From Macrotrachela quadricornifera (taxonomy: Eukaryota; Rotifera; Eurotatoria; Philodinida; Philodinidae), in contig JAJEKB010021019.1 in the NCBI GenBank assembly GCA_022393335.1, positions 1,042,280 to 1,106,279 of the forward strand: a DNA stretch of 64,000 nt, in the 5' to 3' direction. Made by a program: the position numbers and the translations under genes. A model generated the notes under the pieces. That model was not told the origin of the DNA and searched no databases. It worked only from the letters and a program-made list of their open reading frames with translations. Each line of letters begins with the position of its first letter. The stretch's first letter is position 1. Shown here in pieces: positions 22,771 to 35,300 of the stretch.

Positions 22771-23522
22771 GTGCGCTATCGCACTATATAATTACGAGAG
22801 GCTTCTATAAATGGTTGAGCTTTAACGCCATTAACCCGATTCAATTTTCTTAAAAGTCTGTGCATTCATACTCATACAAATGTACTCGTTAGCCTTTTCA
22901 TTATATGCTGCCAGTTGCTTTTCTTTTGCGCAGTAGTGATGCGCGCATTATTCGAAGATGCTGTGCCAGCTGCTAAGAAAAAAATCAGGCAACAACAATC
23001 AAGATAAGTGAGCACGGCGATAGCATAGAAAATAAAAACCTTCTATTTTGATTGTAACAGATTTTTGTCTTAATGGTTGTAGGGAGAAGCATTACACTAT
23101 GTAATAAACAATTAAAAAAATAGTAAAAGCAGAGCAGATGACACATAATGTATAACATACCACCTAAGAAAAACGAAAATAAAAGTGTTTTTCTATTAAA
23201 GATCTTATCGGATCGAATCTGTTAATATTATAGGAAAAATTGATTTAATGTCTCTAAGAAAAAAATTTCTGAAGAGCTGAAAAGTTTGTAAAATATAATA
23301 TGGATTGTCTTGATGTAAACAATAGAAGGTTAAAAAAAGTAAGCTCGACATACAAAGTACTAAATCAACTCTATCGATCCTCCATACAACGTATATGAGA
23401 GGATCAATATCAACGAATATACATATCTGATTTAAGCATCATGCAGAACTGTCAACAATAGTCAGTTAAAAATATCTGACACCATTACATTACTAGTTAC
23501 CGTACAGAATCTTCTCAGAAAA
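22771..23522. other. Intergenic, no gene recognised
   Basis: Short open stretches (22880-23010) read like a signal sequence plus basic tail but are too short to call. Confidence 0.35.
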
Positions 23523-23816
23523 GTGAATATGTTCGTAATCAACGATCAATATCTAATACTCGACAAGACAATAGCAGATAGTTGTCAAATTCTACCAATT
23601 CATGGACGAAATAACATGTGCTTCGTAGTGAAAATAATAAACAACGCTGTTATCGTTGCATATGGCAACAAGAATCTTGATCTTATCCTTTACAGTATTA
23701 TGTTTCTTAACATTGTGATCTTTTGGATTCTTTTTCATATTAATAAGATGTTACTATTTATATTTTTGAAAATTTTTAGCGCAATCTTTGCAAGATTAAA
23801 ATGTAAAACACAATAA
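23523..23816 (+). CDS. Possible small membrane protein
   Basis: Open frame of 97 codons starting with ATG 23523. The first half is polar (ADSCQILPIHGRNN). The second half has one or two hydrophobic segments (ILYSIMFLNIVIFWILF, then LLFIFLKIFSAIF) and a short basic tail. No family is recognised and no splice partners are evident. In AT-rich DNA such a frame can arise by chance. Confidence 0.25.
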   Translation: MNMFVINDQYLILDKTIADSCQILPIHGRNNMCFVVKIINNAVIVAYGNKNLDLILYSIMFLNIVIFWILFHINKMLLFIFLKIFSAIFARLKCKTQ

Positions 23817-24480
23817 AATCAGTATATGAAGATCTTTTCTATATTATATATGATTTGTAAAAAAAAAGTGAAATGAGCAAGTTGTCAAAGTATCAGTAAA
23901 AGTCTAGCAAATATTCAAAGATTACATTGAAAAGCAGAAAACGGCAATTTTTCTAAGCTTTTACAGTACACATTTGTGAAGGAAACAAATTCATTGAAAT
24001 CCAGACGATCAATAAAATTCAAAAATCTTACGTGAAAAAAACTATCATAACATATCAATGTATATGTCATAACTTTTGAGGAAGGCGGTGGATAAATTTT
24101 GCTCTATATGCTTCAATTCTCATTAACAATCGTATTTCATAATAAATTTAGAGAGAAAGAAAAAAAAGTTTTGGATATGGGAATCATATTCATTCTTCCA
24201 AACAGTATTAATATTGATTTTATTCATCTTCCTCTTAGTCGCACGAATGAACACAGTAATTTAGTTTAAAAGAGCCGCCTTTTTCGGTTTCTGTCTATTG
24301 CTAGATTATTTTTAAAAAATTATAAATGCAGCATTCTAAAAAGATTGGGAGTAGGGTCGCAAATGCGACCACATTCTGTGATATTGTTGAGGTTATCGGT
24401 ATGGCAAACGTACAGTAGACGTTTACCAACATATTCACTTACAGTTCACAGATCATCTGGACTGTCATCTTGTTTAGGCC
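23817..24480. other. Intergenic, no gene recognised
   Basis: No supported feature. Confidence 0.4.
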
Positions 24481-24489
24481 AGTGCGATA

Positions 24490-25590
24490 GGTCGTTTGGG
24501 CCAATCATGGCATAGTGGCTAGTATTGATTTTATAATATTTTGGTACTGGAAACGATAGACTTTGTCATGTACAGAAAACCGTGTGATACGTTTTGGCTG
24601 CAACTCAGATACCACATATTGTTGTAAGATACTACGTCTTGAATACTGAATATCAGTAGCAAATAGGCTGCCTTAACTTTTCTTGAGGGTGAGGGTGAGC
24701 TTTAGTTGGTCAGTGTTCCCATTTAGAAGCCACCGAGCCACATGTCCTGATTTATTAACATCACACACCGCAACCATATCTGCACAGAATTTACCTTTGG
24801 TCATATGATGGAAGCCACCAAGATCCACTTTTGCAAAGGAAATTCTGGATGATCCAGAATTAACTACACGCCTTTCTCTATTGGATCTCTCTTGACAGCG
24901 TTGGTCGACACGACTACCTCCAGCATCATATAATGACAATCATGTCCATAATATTTGCCATTATAGTAATCGATCTGGTTCTTATAACTCATGCCACCGT
25001 TTTTCACTCATCCTAACTTGGAGATATGGCCCATGTCAAAGACTCAGAAACCACGTGCAGTATTGATATTCTTTCTTTTGTGTAGTGCGCAAACTCATGC
25101 AGGTCACATTACCAAAATTAATTGATAAAAGTATAGGCCAGCAATACGTACTGGTACTTGGCCGTATCAGGATTACAAAAGCTTATACGTTATCTTTTCA
25201 GATTTTTTTATCTTACCAACTGATCAGTACTGGTCGCCTGGTATTTCAATCCTGGCTTGCCTGAGCATTAGCTACCATAATAATACTCTATGGTATTCAT
25301 TACATATCATCACGAATTTTTCCATTCTCTCACGCGTTGAAACAATGGTTAACGCTACTTAGTTTTTGACTAAAAATACCATCGAGAATGCATGTTTCAG
25401 GCATAATGCTCCGCTTCCTATAACGATTGGCCTGTTGAAGAATCTTCTTCATGTCAAGCTTGGGCAATACAGCAAGAAGCTTTCGAACTTCATTCAGCAA
25501 GTTGGCTTGATCAGTAACAGGTCGTAAATGGACGTCATCGAGATTTGGAATGGTAGTGCTCTTAATTGGTAGAGTCTCAGCAATCAACAA
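24490..25590 (-). pseudogene. Unidentified decayed gene
   Basis: Minus-strand protein-like blocks are separated by stops and frame changes. At 25330-25590 there are 86 codons (LLNEVRKLLAVLPKLDMKK, RYRKRSIMPETCILDG). Around 24940-25000 there is YYNGKYYGHDCHYM. At 24673-24939 there are 88 codons (ISFAKVDLGGFHHMTKGKF, NKSGHVARWLLNGN). After one stop and in the same frame comes DIQYSRRSILQQYVVSELQ to about 24500. Base composition is less AT-rich than its surroundings, as expected of former coding DNA. The family is not recognised. Confidence 0.4.
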
Positions 25591-25599
25591 GTAACTGCC

Positions 25600-26506
25600 A
25601 GTTTGACGTATGGTTTGAATTGAATTTCAGTTATAAATATATGATGCTTTCCGTATCTGCAGCACTGATGTTTGCATTTATATAAAAGTGCTCATTTCGC
25701 TGTCTATATGATCCAAAACAAGTGCTTAATGGCGTTATCTGTTTTGCTCAAAATAGATGACATCGTTATAGGCTATATTTGCGAAGAAATCCGAGAATTT
25801 TTCATTATCAAATGACTCTTTTAACGGTATATATGTTAAAGAGTATCAAACATTATACATACCTTATCTTTATCGCTTGTGCTATCATCGTTTTTAATCT
25901 ACGGATTATTTATTGCTAACCAATTGCACAAAGCAAATACGTAGGACAACATTAGAATAACCATATTATACATTGATTCTTCAATTTTTATCGCTTATTT
26001 ACACGTATGAAAGATACACAAGCATAAGGAAAACTATGTGTTCTATTTCTGTCTCTATTTTTCATCTTTGACAAAAATGTAGATCAATTACTCATTAACG
26101 ATTTCTATCTAGTATTAGTACTGATTTTTTGTTGTGAATAGAAAAAAAAATCAGAGATAAGATCAGAATCAAATTCAAACCAGTTGATGAATAGTATTAA
26201 AAAATACCAGAGAAAATATTGAAACAAAAAAGGAACACTCGACAAAAATTTATAACACATTTTAATCATTATTTTCAATCCATTGATGATCAATTAATTT
26301 TTGCTTTTAAAAACAACAAGAATTTTTTTTTTAACAACGATTGATAGAGCTTTAGTTAATAATTATTTCATTGATCATATATTTAAATTATTTATGTTTG
26401 TCAAAAATGTTCAATGCGATATAAACAATACTTTTACAAGATACATCTACAATCAAACTTATTTTCATCTTTTAAAAACATGTTAGTTTAGAAACAATTA
26501 ACGTAT
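25600..26506. other. Intergenic, no gene recognised
   Basis: AT-rich, no supported feature. Confidence 0.4.
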
Positions 26507-27060
26507 TACTTAGGGTGGGACAAAAGTTTTGATCACAACATGTAGAGACCTCTGTCAAATAGGGTTACCTGTTCAGAAATGAGAAACCCAATGTCTCATG
26601 TTGTAGAGCTTTTCAAAACGCATCGCATGGTAATATGGAAAGTTCGATTTTTATAATATTTTTGAAGGAACTAAAGTCAATTTACTGGTAAATGACTACA
26701 CATCCATCCACAAGACGACTGGAGATGCTATGAATATGAGATTTTAGCTCATCAAAAACTCTACAAAATCATATATGAAAAAAACTATTTGTAAAATATT
26801 TTTGATTAATATTAAAGACTAATATTCATTAACTTATCATGCTTAGGTATGAGTGTGGATAGGGATACGTAGTTGTCTCTCAGCAAATTGACTCTAGTTC
26901 CTTCAAAAATATTATAAAAATCAAACCTATTCTATATCATTTGATGGTTCTTGAAAAGTTCTACAGCATAGGATATTTGGTTTCTCAATTCTGAACAGAT
27001 CACCTTATCTGACAAGTTTCTTTAAACATTGTGACTAGAGCTTTTGTCTTACCATAAGTA
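26507..27060. mobile_element. Tc1/mariner-type MITE (26509-27058) with ~200-bp arms
   Basis: The ends are CTTAGGGTGGGACAAAAG (26509) and the complement of CTTATGGTAAGACAAAAG (to 27058), each flanked by TA (26507-26508 and 27059-27060). Inverted similarity extends about 180-200 bp into each arm (for example AGGAACTAAAGTCAATTT and its partner AAATTGACTCTAGTTCCT). There is no coding capacity. TTAGGG..GG.CAAAAGT ends with TA duplication are characteristic of IS630-Tc1-mariner elements. The transcript would form a long hairpin. Confidence 0.8.
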
Positions 27061-27539
27061 ATATGTGAGATATTGAATTTTAAATTGAGGAGATTATTAT
27101 AAAAATTTACAAAAAAAGGATGAATAATTTCTTTCACTGCCATTTTTTATAAATTTTTTAAGTTTTTTACAATATTTACTTTTCTTTTTTTTTAAACGGT
27201 TAACATAGTAACATATAATAAACATAAAGTAACCTAGTATTTTAAACTCTGTTAATCCCAGTACTTGCAGCCGTTTTTTAACCATTCTACTGACGGCATA
27301 AATTTTCGTAAAGTGACTTTTTGCTTTTGGATCAATCTCCTGATGAAATCTGCTGTTTTCATATTCGATCTGATAGAAAAATTATAAAAATGATATTATT
27401 TATGAAGGACAAATAATATTTTTAACATAATAATCATTACAAACGAATGCAGAACAATCACAAATATATATGTGTCTTTTAGAATAGAAAAATATAAGAA
27501 TTAATTTTAAATTTTATCAAATAAGAAATTATTATGTCT
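27061..27539. other. Intergenic, no gene recognised
   Basis: AT-rich, no supported feature. Confidence 0.4.
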
Positions 27540-28860
27540 TTTTTCGTTGATCATTTCACTATTAATAAATGTTTATACATCATATCTATTCTATTTTCAT
27601 ACAAAAATCTGAATATTATATAAAAAATATTTTAATGAATATTTTACAAGATGAATAAAATAAGAGTCAATGCAACTAGTGCATTACGCCTACGAACATT
27701 TTTTTTCACCATTCTCCTCTCATATGGAGAAATGGGTTGCAGCTTGTTGAGTCAATATTGTAACCATGAATAAGAAAAAGAAAAAAACAAAAATTGCACC
27801 ACTATCGTGCCTTCGTTAGTTTTTTTTTTATCGTTCTGTTCTTCGTGAATATTCTATGTTAACATTTGCTTGTGCAATACTATTATAGACTATATAAAGT
27901 CGTAGTTTTTTATGTTTCTACTATCATCCAATTTTGAGCATCAACCGCGTATCGTGCAACAAAAGCACATACCCGGTGGTTAATAACCAAATCGATGACT
28001 GATTGGAAACGTGTGCTCTCGATTGTGTTAGTTTTGCTTATGCAGTGATAATTCGTACTTCGAATCGACTCGAACTTTTTATGTTTGAGTTAGAAACCCG
28101 GTTTTCGGTGTGTTCCGATCACAACGAAACCCTGCTATCATTGATTAACATCGATGCTTTGGGTTGATCGGACATATCGAAGGCCACCAATATTGAGATA
28201 AGATTTGTTTGTGTTGATTATATTGAAATACACAACAATATTATTTAATCTCATTGGTGTATCTTCGATGTTATTCGACATCTACCTATAAAACCGGGTA
28301 TTGAAGAGACGACATTAATACCCATAAGTTAAGTCTATGACATTTTCTGAGAGCACATGTTTTTAATCTAGATGGAAGATATCAACATTACTAAGGTAAG
28401 AACGAAATAAAGGTTAGTAATGTATGTTTGAATTGATAATATTTACAATGATTCAAGTAGATAAATATTTCATGTCTGTTTATTTTCATACTATAATAAA
28501 CTTTGTTAATTTATTCTCAATTATTGTTTAGGTAATAAAAACTGTGAAGGAATAAGATGTAACCAAAATTAAAATTATTCGATCCATTTTAATAAAATGT
28601 CTTAATATGGAGTTTGTTACTTAATATTTTTTAAAGTTGTTTCGACAATATTTGATATATATATATATCGATTTTTTTTTTGGATTTTTTCATATTAAAA
28701 ATAAAATAAAGCAAATTTCTTTATCTTTTTCTCTAATTATTTCATCTACTAAATAGATTTTACGATTATATATGTATGAGTATGTTCATTAAAGAATCTG
28801 AACTATTTTCGAATACTTTTAATGGTCTGTATCTTGGAAATGGCAAATAATGTTAAGTAC
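27540..28860 (+). repeat. Long direct repeat, copy 3
   Basis: Core about 27660-28450, 6.1 kb after copy 2. Resembles copy 1 upstream of the core and copy 2 downstream. TATA box at 27891-27899. Confidence 0.85.
27950..28370 (+). ncRNA. Candidate structured RNA leader, copy 3
   Basis: P1 28001-28020 pairs with 28349-28368, 20 of 20. P2, P3 and P4 are identical to copies 1 and 2. P5 carries a change (GATAAGAT for GATTAAAT) that leaves one mismatch and one G-U. The AUG at 28371 begins MEDINITK and its donor GTAAGA is intact. Confidence 0.6.
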
Positions 28861-29560
28861 TATTACAATACATATATAATATTTTTTTCATATATGATGA
28901 GGATAATTTCAACAAAGTTGTTTTTAAAAGAAAGAGAAAATAATGATAAAAATGTCGTGAATATATGTTGCATGTATCAGTCAATGATTGCCTTATCTGC
29001 TCACATTTAGTTCGTATTAAATGATTTGAAAAGGTGCTTTTTATAATTATTCATTGTTTATATCGTGTTATGGTTGTATTGATATGAGAAAGATATGTAA
29101 TTGTGTGCTGCAGAAATTGATCAATATGTGCATTAATCAGATCGCATATTATTACATAAAATGTATTTTTTTAGCTGTTCTGATTGTCTTGATTTGCAAG
29201 TACATTTTATCGATCATCTTTTACCATGAATTATATAAAGTAGAAGTATGATGCAATAAAAAACTTCAGTGCACATATGACAAAGATGAATAACTATTAT
29301 CTTCGCAAAATTATGAGAACAAATCTGAAAAAAAACTGCATATAATCAAATTTTAATATCTGTTTTATTTTTAGTTCTAGAATTTAAAACTTTCTCGTTA
29401 ATCAATTATCTTTTGTTTAATATTTGCAAACATTATTATGTATTTTTTATTAGAATGAGTGTTTTCTGCGTTTGTTTTAGCAAATTGTACCAAATGGAAT
29501 ATGTGTTGAAAAGGTCGAATCTATATAGTACTTTTATTTTTTTTTTTTTATAAATGTTTA
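28861..29560. other. Intergenic, no gene recognised
   Basis: An open frame at 29054-29251 (65 codons) encodes one hydrophobic segment but has nothing else to support it. Confidence 0.35.
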
Positions 29561-32389
29561 TTAATCGGAAGGAACGTTTATTATTCCTTCCTGTTCGACA
29601 TAAGCTCTCACAAGAACTGAACCGTTATGGTTCGGATGTAGTTGTTGTATGGATCGCATCATATTTAAAGGAATGTTCTCGCTTGGCACGATACTATTTG
29701 GACGTGGGGACATGAATGTAGTTCGTGATATTATCATAGAGTCAAGATCGGATAATGGCAATGAGCTGCCGAGAAAAGAGTTACTACTAGATAAGAGTTT
29801 AGTTGGTGTTAATAGGTTGTCACTACTATACTGCTGTTGATATTGTTTTAAGACCTTATTAGGCATTTTGCTGCTGTGTATAGGTACACAACTATCATAT
29901 TTTCGTCGACACAGAGAACACACGTCATTCTTCTCTTTCCAAAATCTGTAGCGAAGATTTTTCCTGATAAAAAAAACCAGTGTAATATATAATAGTAAAG
30001 AAAATATACTTGTCTATACATACCAGAAAGAACCTGGACAGTATCGACAACAAAGACAGCTAGCCATGATGCTAATTAAGGCTAATAGTGGAAGACCAAG
30101 ACCTAAGCCTAATCCAAGAATAGTCGATAGATTATTGGTTGATTCAATTGTGTAACCAATTGAAGATGAAGTAGAAGAGATCGTCGACGTACTAAATACA
30201 CTTGTCATGAAAAATCCTAAGAATTCGATATACTATATATGTTAGTTATCGAAATTTCATATTAACTCTATTCTGCACAAAAAAGTATCCTTGTCCAGTT
30301 GATCTTCCCATCATTCAATACATTGTATTTCTTGCTTTCAGCATAGACAAAATTTTGACCTACCAAATTTCAACACTTAACAAGAACAAAGTCATTTTTT
30401 AGTACACGATGAATTCGTTTTCCTATTTCATTAATTAATGAACCATTGCTTTTAACTTTATGCTATTGCATATTGTTATAATTCGAATACGTATTGATTG
30501 ATCTAAATTCGACCACTGAATCTAGCCTTTCAGACAATTTATTAGCCAAATCAATAAGAAAAGATCTTCATCATGTACCAAAAATTGATAGCACAGAATT
30601 TTGTCCATTTTGAAAATAAAAAATATAATTATAAAATAAGCTGTTTTTTTGTATATTGTAGTTATTTGTGCATTGCACTTCGTGGTATATTTTGTTTTTT
30701 TTTTGTACAACAGATTAAGTGATGAAAAAAATGAAATAGAAAAAGGTAATGAACAACAAGAAACAGGAGAACTGGTGACATGAAATTATTCTAATAGTTT
30801 TCGTGTTATTCCCAGGCATACATTTCATTCACTTATACATTTAGTCTTGTATGTTTATCACACTCTCTGGATTGTTATTAATATAAAAGAAATCAAAAGA
30901 AAGACCAACTCTAGATAACTTACGATGCTTCAATCGATGTAATTACTGTTGACGTTGAAGTTTGTGATGTTTGCGTCACTAACGTCGTTGTCGTTGAACT
31001 ATGAGGAACGAGATTAAGAAAATTAGTCATCTTTCTGTGAGATATACTCATTTGTATTGTTCCCTGTCTTCCCTGGACAAGGTGGAACACTAGTCAGTCC
31101 AACATAAAACGTGACACAATATTGATTTGATTGAACATTGGCACTAAAATTATCAAAGAAAAATAAATTGAATTATAATTCATATATTAAATGAATCATC
31201 TAGATCAACCTATCCGATGCAACAGCACAAAACACCTGTGAACCGACTTGAGTGACCGTTGGTTGCCATGTTACTGTTATTGACCATAATGATGTATTGG
31301 TTGTATTTTGGATAAGTGCACTTTTGATTAAAATGGGAAACGATAGAGTTGCAATATCATTCATTATTCGACCACTACCACATTGATTAATAGCTATTAG
31401 TGTCATTGTAAAATTCACACCAACTTGTACACCATAACAATCATTATTGTTAACATTTGCTGTTAGAAGTGGCTTCAAAGTGCAATTGGGAACTGCATAA
31501 ACATAAATTAAAAATTGAAGGGGAACAGTACTCAATGGAGTAACACTGGAATTTGTCATGTAATCTTCAACCTGTTTATAAATGCAAAAACAAAACTAAC
31601 AATTAATAAATGCAAAGAAAGAAGAGACAGATTAACCTGCATTGCAACAAGATAATAATTTCCAGCAAAGTTTCCAGTGATCGTGAGAACACAGCTGGAA
31701 GTTAAACTTGTGCCTGACGGCAAAGACCCCGGTGGACAAGCGTTAACGCATTCCGATAATCCGCTAGAAAATCGACAACGGATTATATCATTGTCAGCAT
31801 CAAGAACTGGGATTTGAATTGTTTGTGTAATGCCGACAGGTATGCTGATATATGAAATACATGTAGCTACGGGTGGTGTGTTTATCAATCCATTGTCCGA
31901 TCTTACCCTCAAGTCAATAAGACAAGACAGACTCCAACCCATAGAATTGCCCAATGCCAGTGTTTGCCAACCGCCACTAGCGGCGAAAGCGACAGTGAAA
32001 TAAGAGCTGACAGTAAAATTGACCATATCTGATCGCTGACTTATTGTCAAGTCGAGTGCATTTGAGTAATCAATGCAATATCCAGTGATGGGTACTTCAT
32101 TACCAACATAGCCACCTGCTGTTGAACAATTAGAAATGCACATCAAGTTTGCACCATTACCTGCGCGTGTGCCTAAATTAATAAGGGTTGAGTGAGCCGC
32201 AATCATACTGCTGTTACAGCCAATTAAAGACTTTGTCCATGTGTAAGTTTGTGTTATAAGAATTGAAACTTGACTACCATTTACAACATTGTTAATCGGT
32301 TTCCAAGTGATTGTACCACCACGAAAATGATCTGATGTAATTGTCACAACAAACAATAATAGTCTACATACGAAGTAAACATAACGCAT
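29561..32389 (-). CDS. Type I single-pass membrane receptor-like glycoprotein
   Basis: Six exons on the minus strand: 31637-32389, 31210-31571, 31048-31143, 30924-30998, 30024-30191 and 29561-29963. Phases agree, giving 618 codons plus stop. Residues 1-18 are a signal peptide (MRYVYFVCRLLLFVVTIT). The mature protein starts DHFRGGTITWKP, a motif seen at the start of large invertebrate ectodomain proteins. The ectodomain (~430 residues) is beta-rich with many N-glycosylation sites and Cys pairs (CISNCS, CVNACPPGS). Exons 4-5 encode a Ser/Thr-rich stalk, then the membrane segment (LGLGLGLGLPLLALISIMA) and a Cys cluster (CLCCRYC). A ~150-residue cytoplasmic tail contains CSLCRRKYDSC. The role may be adhesion or signalling; the ligand is unknown. 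The fourth intron (~730 nt) is long compared with the others. Confidence 0.78.
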
Positions 32390-35300
32390 CTAAAAAAAAA
32401 GATTCATAGAGTCATTCATGTGAAACTTTTTGTTTTATTATGTAGAATTTCTTCTAAATTTATGCGTTTTCGATCTCTTTCTCATTATAAAATTTGAAAA
32501 CTACACTTTCATTCATCGTATGTTCTATCTCAACTATTCGTTCGAATAACATCTATTTAGTCTATCTATGACATTGATTGAATAAGCTACTTTGTAGGAA
32601 ACGTCTGGTTATAGGTCATAGCATCATTACATAATTGGTTAGAAAATATAATTTTTAGATTTCTTATGTGAATCGAATCAACTATCTTGGGAAATATTCT
32701 CCTTTATTTTCTAACCATTTCAAAAGCTAGTCTTTCAAATTTTTCTCATTAACTCTGAGACGTCATAAGTAGTATAAAATCAAACTATCTAATCGAATCG
32801 AAATTTCTTCTCATTTTCTCAATGAGTACTACCAATTGGATTACATTAAATGACACGAAATTTCAAGAATCTAGACAAAATCTGAAACAGTTTTGTAAGA
32901 TTTTAGAATACCTCAAAAGCATTCAGTATAACTTTAGAATTCAAAAGAGACGTCGAATTCGTTTCAATCTTCGAAATTCCTCTAAGTTGTGTATCACACC
33001 TAATTTTTTGCATCATCCATCTCTTATTACTATTGTCAATAAGAAAAATGTTTATATTCAACGAGATTTGAAGCAGATTTTTCAGTGTTCAACATAAATT
33101 CATCTTTTTATGCGTTGTTTACTTGACTTATTTGCTTAAAAGATCAATGGTTCAAAAAATGCGATTCATGATGACCTCTCCAATTAGAGAGATCGAATAA
33201 CTATGTCATTTTCTATCAAATATTGTCAGAGCATTGAAGATCATTGATTTGAGCGGCAAAAAAATGAATTGCTTGAAAATAATAACGAAATTAGTATAAA
33301 TTGCTATATCATAACATTACTATATAAGACGAAGAAAAATTACATGTAATTTACGAAATAGTTCTCAAACAACAGATCATATTGGTTCTTATAACCAGAT
33401 CGAAAAATACAGTATATAAATGATCATATGCAATTAAATTATAGAGATTTTCATCCTGGCTATGACAACCATTTATTGTTCGTTGAGGGTGTTATAAATA
33501 TAGTTTTACGGAACTTACAATGTTTAGTCGTCGAAGAATCATAGACAATAATTGTATTCAATCACTCAGATAAATGGTATGCGAATTACTTACTGATAAA
33601 ATTTTAATAATTGGAGTTGTATAATGAGCAGAATAACAGTTTGTAATACCGTTATAGACAATAAAATTCTAACAAAATCTAATAATACTGCTTTATAATT
33701 ATGATGTTTACATGAATAGCTATTGTCACATTGATTTATATGTGAAATATTCGTTGTATTCTCCTTTCTTTCAAAAAAAGAAATAAATTATTTTTTTAAA
33801 AATAATTACATGAATATGATTATTTAAATATTCCAGTTTGTATTTGTCAATGTGAACTACAAATCATTAAAAAAATAGAAGTATTTCATTATATTCTGCA
33901 TATTAAATCAATGGAAGCTATAGTAATAGTGTCGATTTGTCTGATTATTTTTCTAATTGAGTTATACAAAAAGACGAACAAAATAACATCACAACATATC
34001 TCTAGTCAAAGCAATGTAATTTCGTAGTAATATTATTTTTTATTTTGTCTCTGATGAATTTGAAGTGTAGTTTAACAATCTATTACAAATATTCCATAGA
34101 TACTTTTAAATTCTCTAACATTATAATACTTAAACAGTCTAATAATCAACAAATAATGAAAGGTTAAACAGACATGAAAAAAAAATAAAAGTAAAATTAT
34201 ATTCTTTATCTTTGATAAAGATATTAATCATTTGTCTTATTATGATCATAACTATATTTCGCATAATGGCGATGAATGCATGAAAACAGTAGTATCTACT
34301 GTTTTAATAAGTTTCCATCATCAATAGATTTGTTACAAATTAGTAATCATTCGATCTTGCACTGTATTTTTCACCGAAAACAGTTGGTTAGAATTGTTTT
34401 AAAATAATAAAAAGAAGAATTTGGATATACTGATTATCGAATAAGTAAGATACGTTGAAATACATAATCGGTTATTTAATAAATTAAATATCACTTGTCG
34501 ATTGCTACGATATTTATACATACACAATGGAAAAGAACTAAAAACAATTGATCATATAACAGTGATCTTATCAAACCTTTTTCTGTTACTTTCTCATACG
34601 AAAAATTGAGTTCATCGTTATGTTAAGTTTAATAGGATATTTGACATAGGAAGTGATAATATGCTTGACAAGAGTTAACGTAATTATCGGCTACATAGAT
34701 TTTATGATTAATTGTAATAATATCTATCATGTTTTAGAGTATATTAATGTTAAATAATGAATTCGAATATATTAGTAATACTGAAATTGTTCAAGCAGCC
34801 GATCGATGGTTGATCATACTCTATATCACAACAGCTCGTGATAATATTATTGATTTGTAAACATTTCTTAGAAGAAGAGTATCATCACCTTTTTTCTAAA
34901 GCAAGCAAATTCTGCTGAATGTTATTAGTAATATACATAAAACAAGGACTTACATCAAAAGAAATGGATGTGCCCAATTATAGGATATTTCAATTTGCTT
35001 TCTTTCTATTACCACTCAAAAATCTAACGATATCCAAGCCAGATTATCACTCTCATCACTAATCTATTAAATTTAAAATATTAACTGATGATGATTATCT
35101 ACTATCCCATCTTTTAATCCCTGAGATTGTATCCTATCAATTTCAAGAGATTAAATAATTACATATAAGGTAGACATCAACAACTATTACTTAAAAATTA
35201 ATAGTGTAGCAATGAAAATGATAATTCAGTTATTTATAATTAGTCGCTCGATGTTTATTACATTATTAATTAGTTTATCTAGTATGCAAAAACAAAATTC

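Noticed and set aside
18170..28860. Triplicated repeat as LTRs of one retrotransposon
   Set aside because: Similarity fades gradually into the flanks instead of stopping at TG/CA ends, no target duplications were found, and no gag-pol sequence lies between copies.
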